64,000 nt of DNA from Paracoccus fontiphilus (GTDB lineage: Bacteria > Pseudomonadota > Alphaproteobacteria > Rhodobacterales > Rhodobacteraceae), in contig NZ_JAFNAW010000003.1 in the NCBI RefSeq assembly GCF_017356265.1, forward strand, positions 61,050 through 125,049, in the 5' to 3' direction. Position 1 is the stretch's first letter. The number at the start of each line of letters is the position of its first letter. Shown here piece by piece: positions 17,023 to 25,158 of this stretch. The translations under genes were made by a program, and so were the position numbers. Below the pieces are notes generated by a model, which had not been told where the DNA came from, did not search any database, and saw only the letters and a list, made by a program, of their open reading frames with translations.

Positions 17023-17338
17023 GCCGAGGATAGACCCGACACAGTCCAAACCAATCCATGAAGTATTTTGTGGATCTGGAAATATTCTATGGATAGAGAT
17101 CAGGAGATTTCCAGTGTTGCCTCATTCCAATCCGAGAACCGCATGGCTGAGCATTTCCAGAAGGTCTTTCGGCGGGCGCTCCGCCCCGGCCGTCCGCCCG
17201 TGCATTCGAGACGGTCCCTTGCGGCCATAGGCGCCTGACACCTTCCGTCCCGCGGCGGCGCCTTTCCCGCTTACCCTCCCACCCTCCTGCCCCTCCGCCA
17301 GCGGCCTCTGCCCGCATGCGTTCCCGAAGGATTGCCCC

Positions 17339-19423
17339 ATGAACAAATCCGTCACCGCCCTCCTCGGCTCCGTCGCCACACTGTGTCTTGCCACCTCGGC
17401 GCTTGCGGATGAGGCCCGCTACTACACCTCGCAGTCCGTGACCTGCGACGGCCGCAGCCATGTCCTGGAATTGCGTGTCGCCCCGGACGAGGAGCCCAAC
17501 ATCCGCCTGTTCTGGCGCGGGCACGACGATCGCATCTCGGGACGGGACTGGCACCTGCCGGCGGAGTTCCTGGAAGGGCAAAGCGTCGTCCTGGACCGGG
17601 TTGCGAACTACCCGAAGGCACAGGTGAGCGGCCTGGAGGGCGACGCGCCCACGCTGCAGCCGGCGGGCTTCGACGGCGCCCCCCTGCCGGGTTGCGAGGC
17701 CTTCGCCTTTGCGCCGGCGGAGGCACCCCTGGCCCGCTATGAGGCCGTGCTCGCCATGACGGGCGCGCAGGACCCCTCCCCAACCGATCTTGTCGCCGCG
17801 CGCGCCGCCGCCGAGGCGCTGCCCCCGCCTGTCCTCCTGCCGCCCCTGGACCAGCAGAGCAAGCGCCGGGCGGTCCAGGACGGGCTGAAGACGATGGGCA
17901 GCCGCATGGTCGAGCGTGCCCGTGCCCTCGCCGGCGAGATCGACGGCGAGGAGGCGGCGGCGCTGCTGCCCGCCATGCGCGACGCCTGGCGCGCCAGCCG
18001 GGACCGGACCGACGCGAAACTCCTGACCGAACTGCAGGACACCCGTGCCCTGGCGCTGCTGGTGGCGGGCCGCGACGTGTCGGTCATGGCCGAGACCGAT
18101 CCCGCTCGGATTTGCGCGACCGTGGACGGTGTCAGCACCAACATGATGTCGCCGAACCTCAGCATGATCGGCGAGGAAACCTTGCTCGAGATCGCCTCGG
18201 GCATGCCGGTCCAGCACTGGACGCGCGAGTTCGCGCAAGCCACCATGGATCTGTCGCAATCCTGCGCCAGCGACCGGTATGAGACGCTGGTGGCCCAGGC
18301 TTGGCCCCGCATCGAGGCGCGCATCGCGGGCATGGACAAGCTGCGCGCGACCATCGGCAGCCTGGCGGCCACCCCCGTCACGTTTGATAGCTACCGTGCG
18401 GCCAACTGGCTCAGCCTTGATCCGGCGGCGCTGCGCGACAGCGGTCTTTCGCGCGAGGAGATCGACCGCGTCCTGCGGCCGGCCACCGCGCGTCTCCTCG
18501 AGGCCGCCGTCCCGGTGCTGGCGGAGGAACTGGCGCAAGGCGTCACGGACGAGACCGACATCGCCGCGATCACCAGTCACTGCGCGCGGCGCATCGGCGC
18601 CGTCATGGCCGGCATGGACACCGCGCTCGCCGCCCGGATCACCCGTGGCTGCGGGGACATCGCCGCCCCGCATCTGACCCGCGTCGGCAAGGCCCGGATC
18701 GCCGAGAACGCGGCCCGCGCCGAGGCGGCGGGCGAGAGCTATGAGGATGCCTTGGCGACCGACGGCTACGCGGTCCTGCCGGACTTCGGGCCGCGCCCGG
18801 CAGGCGCCGCCTTTGACGCGGCCGTGACTGAACTGAACGCTGTCGCGCAGGAGGCCGAGGCCCGCGTGGCCGAGAAGCGCGCCCGGGTGCTGGCAACGGA
18901 GGCCGAGCGCCTGGCGGCGGCCTATGCAGACCTCGAACCGGGTAGTGTGGACTCGGCGGTGCTGCTCAACTGCACCCGCTACCCGGAGGCGCCGCTGCTT
19001 GCCGGCCTGCACCGTCAATGCCAGGAACTGTCCGCAGCATTCCAGCAACAGCATGGCGAGGCCCACTGTGCCCGCCTCTATGACGAAGCCAAGGCAGGCG
19101 ACGATCTACGCAACGCCGATCTCGACCTGGGCGAGAAGGGCCTCCTTCCGCTGCGCAGGCTCCTTTGCCACCTGCCGGCCGCCGCAACGCTGACCCGGCA
19201 TGGCGGGCTGTTCCGGGAGACCCGCTACGAGGTGAGCCTGCAGGCCCAAGGCGAGAGCGGCGTGCGGACCCTGACCGGCACCCTGACCGCAGCCGGGGCG
19301 CCGGGCGTCTGGCGCATCACCGGGATCGCGCTCGATCCGGGACCGTTGCGCGGCGATCTCGACCCCGACGCGCCCGCCACCCTGGATCTTTGCCTCGCCC
19401 ATGCCGACCGCTGCGTCGACTGA
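17339..19423 (+). CDS. Large exported protein of unknown function, 694 aa
   Basis: The product begins with a signal peptide (MNKSVTALLGSVATLCLATS, cleavage expected after SALA), so it is periplasmic or outer-membrane associated. ATG at 17339 follows GAAGGA. The mature part is Ala- and Glu-rich with several paired cysteines (DGRSH region C, LPGCEAF, RICATV, SCASD, SHCARR, RGCGD, LLNCTR, HRQCQE, AHCARL, RLLCHL), suggesting many disulphides. No enzyme motif recognised. It heads a run of three exported or anchored proteins on the same strand. Confidence 0.75.
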   Translation: MNKSVTALLGSVATLCLATSALADEARYYTSQSVTCDGRSHVLELRVAPDEEPNIRLFWRGHDDRISGRDWHLPAEFLEGQSVVLDRVANYPKAQVSGLEGDAPTLQPAGFDGAPLPGCEAFAFAPAEAPLARYEAVLAMTGAQDPSPTDLVAARAAAEALPPPVLLPPLDQQSKRRAVQDGLKTMGSRMVERARALAGEIDGEEAAALLPAMRDAWRASRDRTDAKLLTELQDTRALALLVAGRDVSVMAETDPARICATVDGVSTNMMSPNLSMIGEETLLEIASGMPVQHWTREFAQATMDLSQSCASDRYETLVAQAWPRIEARIAGMDKLRATIGSLAATPVTFDSYRAANWLSLDPAALRDSGLSREEIDRVLRPATARLLEAAVPVLAEELAQGVTDETDIAAITSHCARRIGAVMAGMDTALAARITRGCGDIAAPHLTRVGKARIAENAARAEAAGESYEDALATDGYAVLPDFGPRPAGAAFDAAVTELNAVAQEAEARVAEKRARVLATEAERLAAAYADLEPGSVDSAVLLNCTRYPEAPLLAGLHRQCQELSAAFQQQHGEAHCARLYDEAKAGDDLRNADLDLGEKGLLPLRRLLCHLPAAATLTRHGGLFRETRYEVSLQAQGESGVRTLTGTLTAAGAPGVWRITGIALDPGPLRGDLDPDAPATLDLCLAHADRCVD

Positions 19424-19485
19424 TCCCCCTGCCCGTCCTTTCCGAAGACTTTCCCGAAGACCTTTTTTCGATTGTGGAGACACCC

Positions 19486-19962
19486 ATGAAGCCCTTCCTC
19501 CTTGCCGCCGCCTTCGCCCTGCCCGCCGCCCTCGCCCAGGCCGAGCCGTATCTGGCCCGCTGCCACATGGGAGAGTGCATCCACTACGACCAGACCTCGC
19601 GCCAGGTTGTCGGCCAGGGCAGCGCCGCTGTGCCCGGCGACTTGGTGATGGTCACCCTGCGCCAGGCAGTCTCGGACGATCCCGACACCCCGGCTGGCGG
19701 CCTCGACTGGGGCGAACCCTCGCCCGTGCAGGTGTTCTGCAGCGGCAGGCGCCCGGCCTTCATGGCGGGCGACGCCAGCTATACCGCGCTCGACCTGGTC
19801 ACCCCGGCGGGCGCCACCACACTGATCACCACCATGTATCTGCGCGCCTGCCATCCGGACCTGGGCACCTTCGACGATCCCTTCGCGGCCGCCAGCGATC
19901 TCGGCTACCGCGCCACCGAAACCGGCACGTTCCCGGACTTCGCCGCGCTGATCCGCCGCTGA
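19486..19962 (+). CDS. Exported protein, 158 aa
   Basis: ATG at 19486 follows TGGAGA. A signal peptide (MKPFLLAAAFALPAALAQA) is followed by a mature region with four cysteines (ARCHMGEC, QVFCSG, RACHPD), probably disulphide bonded. No family recognised. It starts 62 bases after the 694-residue exported protein and is probably co-transcribed with it. Confidence 0.7.
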   Translation: MKPFLLAAAFALPAALAQAEPYLARCHMGECIHYDQTSRQVVGQGSAAVPGDLVMVTLRQAVSDDPDTPAGGLDWGEPSPVQVFCSGRRPAFMAGDASYTALDLVTPAGATTLITTMYLRACHPDLGTFDDPFAAASDLGYRATETGTFPDFAALIRR

Positions 19963-20028
19963 GCGCCCGCGCCACGCCTGTATCGGGGCGGCAGGCCGCC
20001 GCCCCATCTTTCGGAAAGGACAGAAAGC

Positions 20029-20337
20029 ATGACTCGCACGCGCATCCTGATCGCCGCCGCCGGCGCCGCTATTCTCCTGATCGCGGTGATTGCCGCCACC
20101 GCCCTGTTTCCCGGCGGCCCGCTCAGCCGCAAGGAGATGCGCCTCGTGGACAGCTTCGTGGCGGCCTTCACCGCCTGCATGGACTCCACCGGCAACAGCA
20201 ACGGCATTAGCCTTGGCGACTGCAACGAAGCCGAACTCCTCAAGACCCAGATTGACGAGGCCGGTCTCTGCATCGACTATAACAACAGCCGACAGGACAC
20301 CTACGAGGACTTCTACCGGTGTGGAAGTCCGCGATAA
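20029..20337 (+). CDS. Small membrane-anchored protein, 102 aa
   Basis: ATG at 20029 follows GGAAAGGA. One N-terminal hydrophobic segment (ILIAAAGAAILLIAVIAATA) acts as anchor or uncleaved signal; the rest is acidic with three cysteines (TACMDS, GDCNEA, YRCGSP) and lies outside the cytoplasm. It closes the exported trio. Family and function unknown. Confidence 0.65.
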   Translation: MTRTRILIAAAGAAILLIAVIAATALFPGGPLSRKEMRLVDSFVAAFTACMDSTGNSNGISLGDCNEAELLKTQIDEAGLCIDYNNSRQDTYEDFYRCGSPR

Positions 20338-20348
20338 AGCAACGGGTT

Positions 20349-20412
20349 GAGGTGATAGCATAATAGAATTATATTATAGTAGGTATTTATCATGGTAGGA
20401 TCCTATCACCTC
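20349..20412. repeat. Inverted repeat GAGGTGATAG ... CTATCACCTC
   Basis: Perfect 10-base arms at 20349-20358 and 20403-20412 enclose an AT-rich loop of 44 bases that itself contains short palindromes. A 12-base direct copy (TGAGGTGATAGC) recurs at 24630-24641. The arms start just after the last gene of the exported trio and may mark the edge of a mobile segment or an origin of transfer. Confidence 0.6.
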
Positions 20413-21146
20413 CGCACGTCATCCCAAGATCAGAACTATGATAATAGCAAACTATCGTAATATTATTCTATCATGCGATCACCCCCGGCCGGAGCCAATA
20501 GCGTGATGCAACGGCGGCGCCCTCAGCGTCACGGGCACGGTTTATGGCGAAGCTATTATAATATTACACTAGGATGATATTATCTGGGAGACCCGATGAG
20601 GGTCATGCCAGAATGATCCCCAACAGGCACAAAAATCTAGCACAATAGATCTCTATAGTAATATTACAATAGTGTAATATAGCGTCCGTGGCACGGCTTG
20701 GATCCCAAGCTGCGCCACCGCCACGCCGCCGCAGTTCAGGTCGACCGTCGTCGGGAGAGCTTGATGTGCCGTGTCCCATCATGGCCACGCATCCTGCAAC
20801 CGCAGGCCAACCTCGCCGATGCATGAACGGACGCGGCAGATCAAGGCAGAGCTTGTCGGCGAGACCAGACAGCAGCGACCCGCGGTCCTCGCGCCCTTTG
20901 TCCCGCGGCTGATAAGATGTCCGTGGCATAGGAACGGCAAACGGGTGGCCATGCTCTCCTGCTTGCGGCGCAGAGTCCCGGCAGCGGCCGTTTCCCGATC
21001 GTGGTGTTTCGCGGATATCAATTCGCTCGCATGATGTCCCGCGCCGAACATTGTGGAAAACAGGCGGAGACTTTTTCTTTCCGGCGGGAGATAGTCCTCA
21101 TGACCCGAAGAGGGATAAGATTATCACTAGTAGGTTATAATATAAA
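20413..21146. other. AT-rich palindromic region upstream of the relaxase, candidate oriT
   Basis: No convincing gene is present. The stretch has several AT-rich palindromes built on TAATATTA (near 20457, 20545, 20662), including an inverted repeat TATTACA/TGTAATA at about 20665-20685, in contrast with GC-rich flanks. A GC-richer island at 20690-21050 carries no gene that I can support. Position directly upstream of a relaxase makes an origin of transfer plausible. Confidence 0.45.
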
Positions 21147-22790
21147 ATGCCTGACGACGCCGAGAATATCCTTATGGATAATGTGAAAAACGGAAATCCC
21201 CGGGCCGTTATCATTCGCCTGGAGGCGGCCAGTTGCAAGGTTTATTCCGGGCAGCGGCGTCACGATCTGCGAATCGGACCGCAGCCGAAATATGTCGACG
21301 CCGCGCGCCGCGCGTGCAATCGAACCCTGATGGCATATGCCAAGCCCGCCGATCTGCGGGCCGTCTGCGCGGCGCGGCGGGAACAGCGCATCGTCAAACG
21401 GCGCATGAAGTCCAACGCCGCAGTGGCGACGCGGGGCATCATCGGCTTTGGCCATGAGGCCGCGCAGCTCTTCGAAGCCTTGACCCCCGAGCAGCGGGAC
21501 GCCGCCTTTCAGGAGCTGGCACAGGCCGTTGCCGATCGCTTGAAGACCACGCTCCATGGTTTGGGGTCGCACGGCGACGAGGCCACGATCCACGCCCATT
21601 TCGTCCTTGCCGCCGTCGATCTGGACGGTCAGCCGCTCTCGACAACCACCAGACCCGCGGTCATGGCCGAGTTGCAGAGCCTTGCCGCCGAAGTCATGGC
21701 CAAGCACTGCCCGGGTGTCGAGCGGGGCCACAGATACGGAGACCGCCTGGCCGCCGGCGCCACCTTCTCCGAGGTGACACACAAATCGGTCCGCCAGTTG
21801 CATCGCGAGTTGCCCGGGGATCTCGCCAGGAAGCGCGCGGAACTGGCCGCGCTGACCGAACAAGGCGCCGCTCTTGCGGCGCGGCATGGCGAGATCGAGG
21901 GGCAGCTTGCAACCGCCACTGAAACCCTCGCGGCGCTCGGCGCCCGGACTGTGGCCCTGCGGGAGGAAGAACGCGCCGCCGAGGAGATGCTGGCGGAGAA
22001 GAGGCTCCTTCTGGCGGTGCTCGACCAAGAGTTGCGCCTGAAGGACGACAGGGCCGTGGCAATGGAAGCGCGCGTCGAGATGGCGCGGGCGGCCGCCGTG
22101 CTGGAGACAGAACGTGCCCAGGCCGCGCGGAGGCAGGCGGACGCCGAGGCCCGTCGCGCCGATCAGGAAACCGCCCGCGCCGACCAAGCGGTCGAGCAGC
22201 GGACGGAAGCCCTTGCGGTCCGGGACGCCGCCGAACAGGAGCGCCAGGCCGCCGTCGACGCCTGCGCGGAGCTGACCCATGTGACCGAGGATCTCAAGAA
22301 AGAAGCTGTCATGGCCATCCGGGCGCGGGATGAGGCCTTCGCCGAGGCCGGGCTGTGGCGGAAGCGTGCGGCAGACATTGCCAAGGCCGTGGTGTCCATC
22401 ACCCGGGAGATGGTGGCCGGGACGGTGCTTGAACGGGACGGCGCCATCATCGCGGGCGATCCGAGCGCCATGCGATACGATCTGCCCGAGATGAGGCCGG
22501 TCATCCGGGCTGCCGCGAAGCAGGGAAGCCGGCTTGCGCAACAGAAAGCGCAATTGCGGCAACAGATCGAGAAGTCTGATAAACAGCGGGCGCTACTCCA
22601 GCGGGTTGGCGACGGCCTGATGGGCTGGATCAAGCGCAACAATGTCGACCTGCGCGAAAGCGTGGCTCTCCAAGCGGTCTGCAGGGAAGCCGGGATCCTT
22701 CCCAAGCAGGACTACGGGATTGCCGGCCGGGTTTTTCCCCCAAAACGGTCCCCCCGCGAAGGCCTCGGTCCAGGTCCGGCGATAGGCTGA
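21147..22790 (+). CDS. MOBV-like (Mob/Pre) relaxase
   Basis: The 547-residue protein has an N-terminal relaxase region with RRHDLRIGPQPKYVDAAR and the metal motif SHGDEATIHAHF (residues 141-152), which corresponds to the H-x-DE-x3-H-x-H motif of MOBV/Mob_Pre enzymes. From about residue 215 the rest is a long coiled coil (RKRAELAALTEQG, then many Glu/Ala/Arg heptads), followed by a basic tail. It would nick at oriT and lead a strand into a recipient using another plasmid's transfer machinery. Start ATG at 21147 has no strong ribosome site. No accessory mob gene is nearby. Confidence 0.8.
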   Translation: MPDDAENILMDNVKNGNPRAVIIRLEAASCKVYSGQRRHDLRIGPQPKYVDAARRACNRTLMAYAKPADLRAVCAARREQRIVKRRMKSNAAVATRGIIGFGHEAAQLFEALTPEQRDAAFQELAQAVADRLKTTLHGLGSHGDEATIHAHFVLAAVDLDGQPLSTTTRPAVMAELQSLAAEVMAKHCPGVERGHRYGDRLAAGATFSEVTHKSVRQLHRELPGDLARKRAELAALTEQGAALAARHGEIEGQLATATETLAALGARTVALREEERAAEEMLAEKRLLLAVLDQELRLKDDRAVAMEARVEMARAAAVLETERAQAARRQADAEARRADQETARADQAVEQRTEALAVRDAAEQERQAAVDACAELTHVTEDLKKEAVMAIRARDEAFAEAGLWRKRAADIAKAVVSITREMVAGTVLERDGAIIAGDPSAMRYDLPEMRPVIRAAAKQGSRLAQQKAQLRQQIEKSDKQRALLQRVGDGLMGWIKRNNVDLRESVALQAVCREAGILPKQDYGIAGRVFPPKRSPREGLGPGPAIG

Positions 22791-22830
22791 CGGTGCGGAC
22801 GACTTGGGCGGCAGGGTTTCGGGTGCCGCG

Positions 22831-22855
22831 GTCCAACAGTCCGACAAGTCCGACA
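22831..22855. repeat. GTCCRAC repeat block, copy 1
   Basis: Three near-tandem units, GTCCAACA, GTCCGACA, A-GTCCGACA, followed by a T run, 40 bases after the relaxase stop codon. Related blocks occur at 24224 and 39233 in the same orientation. Confidence 0.6.
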
Positions 22856-23105
22856 GATTTTTCGGCGGCGTACCCTTCGGCGAGGCCGAGGCCGCGCGAC
22901 ACGAAGGCAACTCCCGGCCTACGGCACTGCCGCATAATACGCCCGACCTGGATCGCCAGACGCTCCAGGTCAACAACTGCCCCGTCGTCCGTCTCCCATC
23001 CCCCCTCCGTTTGAGAGACGCTATGTCGATAAGTTTGAGTAATGTATTGAAACAGCTTCCTTTGGTGCTATCTTCCAATAAAACCATACTGGAAACACCA
23101 AAGCC

Positions 23106-24152
23106 ATGCTCCACAATGACTTGGATAGCCGGATAATCCGTGATCGGGTCGACCTGATCACCGCCTTCGACGAATGGCAGCGCGTCCGGGCCGAAGCCTT
23201 GTCCGACCTGAGCGGCACCATGGGCTATGAGGATCGATCCGGCCGTCAGTATCTTTATCGCCGCACATCACGCAACGGGGTGCGCTCCACCCGCAGTCTC
23301 GGCCCGCGTTCGAACGAAACGGATGCGATCCTCGCAGCCTTCACGCGCCGCAAGGCCGAGGCGGAAGGCAGGCTGGCCAGCCTGGCCCAAAGGATCGACC
23401 AGCTTGCGGCCGTGATGCGGGCCCTCAACCATCAACGGGTTCCAGGCCTGGCCGCGCGCCTGATCCGGCGGCTCAATGACAGTGATGCCACCGCGCGGTT
23501 TCGGATCGTGGGAACGCATGCCCTTTACGCCTACGAGGCGGCGGCATCCGTGACCTTCCAAGGCGAGATGGTCGCGACGGGGGATCTCGACGTGCTTGTC
23601 GACGATCGCGCCCCATTGAGGATCGCGATCGATGGAAACCGCAAGGGGTTCGAGGCCTTGGCGAAGTCGGTCGATCAATCGTTCGAGCAGCGGCAGAAAG
23701 GTGATTATCGGCTGACCAACAAGGACGGCTTCATGGTGGAGTTCATCCGGCCGGAAGCCCGGCCCGCCCACCGCCGAATGCCCGGTCAGACAAGCCGGAT
23801 TGAAGGCGATGCCATACCCGCGCCCATTGTCGGTCTCGAATGGCTTGTCTCGGCGCCATCCTTTGCTGCCGTGGCCATCGACGACCGCGGCTACCCGGTG
23901 CGCATGACAACGCCGGCCCCCGCTATCTGGGCAGCCCATAAGCTGTGGATGTCAGAACGCGAGGACCGCGACCCCGGCAAGGCCCGGCGCGACAAGATCC
24001 AGGCCGAGGCCGTCCTCAATTTGCTTGCGCATCGCCTGCCGCAGGAACAGTTCGACCCAAAACGGCACAGCGCCCTTCCGAAAGCCGTCGCCGATCTGAT
24101 GGCACGGCATGGCGGGGCGGGAAAGGCAGGAGGCATGACCCCAGGCTGGTAA
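23106..24152 (+). CDS. GSU2403-type nucleotidyltransferase-fold protein
   Basis: The 348-residue protein has an N-terminal helical part and then RFRIVGTHALYAYEAAASV followed by ATGDLDVLVDDRA. The paired acidic residues of GDLDVLVDD and the IVGTHALY strand match the nucleotidyltransferase-fold family named after GSU2403, relatives of AbiEii-like and MNT-type toxin or antitoxin enzymes. It may transfer nucleotides to RNA or protein; target unknown. ATG at 23106 follows a weak GGA. Both sides of the gene carry the GTCCRAC block, so it may be a separately inserted module. Confidence 0.75.
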   Translation: MLHNDLDSRIIRDRVDLITAFDEWQRVRAEALSDLSGTMGYEDRSGRQYLYRRTSRNGVRSTRSLGPRSNETDAILAAFTRRKAEAEGRLASLAQRIDQLAAVMRALNHQRVPGLAARLIRRLNDSDATARFRIVGTHALYAYEAAASVTFQGEMVATGDLDVLVDDRAPLRIAIDGNRKGFEALAKSVDQSFEQRQKGDYRLTNKDGFMVEFIRPEARPAHRRMPGQTSRIEGDAIPAPIVGLEWLVSAPSFAAVAIDDRGYPVRMTTPAPAIWAAHKLWMSEREDRDPGKARRDKIQAEAVLNLLAHRLPQEQFDPKRHSALPKAVADLMARHGGAGKAGGMTPGW

Positions 24153-24173
24153 GTCTCCGCTCACCTATGGGGA

Positions 24174-24512
24174 TCAAGGGGGGGGCGGGCGGGATGACCC
24201 TGGCGACCGGTCTGGGGGCTGGCAGTCCAACAAGTCCGACATGTTTTTTCCGCACCACGGCGCACCCAGATTGTCTCTCCATTGTTTCCGTTTCGTCAGA
24301 TTTTTGACCCACACCTCCACCGTGGTCACCTCGTCGAAGCAGGAGGAGGTTGTCATCTCATTGCAGGTCATGTTGCAGAACTGTTTCGGGCGGCGAATGG
24401 CCTCGTCTGCCGAGAGCAGGGTGATCTTCACGGTCGGGTTCGTTTCTGCGCAAAAATCATTGATCGCCGGAGCGCTTGAACCATGGACGGCATTGGCCTT
24501 CCGGGATGGCAT
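24174..24512 (-). CDS. Hypothetical protein, 112 aa
   Basis: From ATG at 24512 the frame reads MPSRKANAVHGSSAPAIN and has strong GC3 periodicity through KITLLSADEAIRRPKQF and TTVEVWVKNLTKRK, which supports coding on the minus strand. Three cysteines lie in CNMTCNEMTTSSC. The C-terminal end (from GAPWCGKN) crosses the repeat block at 24224 and may not be original. The frame is open further upstream to 25166, but that part has weak coding character and overlaps the next gene. Family unknown; it may belong with the helicase, which is on the same strand. Confidence 0.5.
   Translation of the reverse strand: MPSRKANAVHGSSAPAINDFCAETNPTVKITLLSADEAIRRPKQFCNMTCNEMTTSSCFDEVTTVEVWVKNLTKRKQWRDNLGAPWCGKNMSDLLDCQPPDRSPGSSRPPPP
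24224..24241. repeat. GTCCRAC repeat block, copy 2
   Basis: Two units, GTCCAACAA and GTCCGACAT, followed by a run of six T residues. It is the same orientation as the copy at 22831 and, with it, brackets the nucleotidyltransferase-fold gene. Confidence 0.55.
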
Positions 24513-24629
24513 GGCTCGGTCGGTGAAAGCGTGTGTTCGGAAAGAGACCGCGCAAGCGCGGCTTGGCCTGCTTGAAGCCCCGTCATGAGCCGACTGGAGA
24601 ACGTTTGGTTCTTGGAGAAGGCAACTATG

Positions 24630-24641
24630 TGAGGTGATAGC
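24630..24641. repeat. Direct copy of TGAGGTGATAGC
   Basis: An exact 12-base copy of the sequence at 20348-20359. The two copies bracket the relaxase and nucleotidyltransferase-fold genes, 4.3 kb in all. Confidence 0.5.
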
Positions 24642-24765
24642 CCGGCCGACGGAACCGTCGTCTGGCACTTTGCTCTTCCGGGTCGACGGCAAGCCGGACC
24701 TCCCCTTGCCCTGCCCCAACGACGGAGCGCCGCTCTCCTCGAGCAAGGATCCAATTGCCTGTCCT

Positions 24766-25074
24766 ATGGAACACAGAGCGGAAAATGATCGCCCGACCTG
24801 TTTTCTAATGAAAACTTTTAAAGAAGCCGGGCAAAAACGCCCCCTTTGGGCGGATTTCTTCAAGCAAGTTTCGAAATACGAAAAGGACGGAAAGTTGATT
24901 ATTTTTTCCGGGGAGATGAGCAAGAAATCACGCTTTGAGGAAATCGCATCTCCGCGAGGCGAGATTACCGTCGACAGCCTAAGTATCGAAGAAATTGCGG
25001 AGCCAATTCGAATGTGGCATCCGAAGGTAGAGTGCGAAACACCTTGGCTGGCGCTCCTTGTATACCGGGCCTGA
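24766..25074 (+). CDS. Hypothetical protein, about 102 aa, AT-richer than neighbours
   Basis: The plus-strand frame from ATG at 24766 reads MEHRAENDRPTCFLMKTFKE and ends WLALLVYRA. Its base use is clearly AT-richer than the neighbours, with many Lys codons AAA, so it looks recently acquired. An in-frame GTG at 24634 gives a longer form and ATG at 24808 a shorter one. No motif recognised. It is convergent with the giant helicase gene, whose end lies 85 bases away. Confidence 0.45.
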   Translation: MEHRAENDRPTCFLMKTFKEAGQKRPLWADFFKQVSKYEKDGKLIIFSGEMSKKSRFEEIASPRGEITVDSLSIEEIAEPIRMWHPKVECETPWLALLVYRA

Positions 25075-25158
25075 ACGGTGGCAAGGCATCCTTCATGTTT
25101 GCGTCTTCGTCTCCCGCAGCCAGGATGACCATCGCTGAGGCAACGTGTCTCCCCGCCA

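Noticed and set aside
17087..19066. A 659-residue open frame on the minus strand
   Set aside because: It is antisense to the exported protein, which has a signal peptide and ribosome site.
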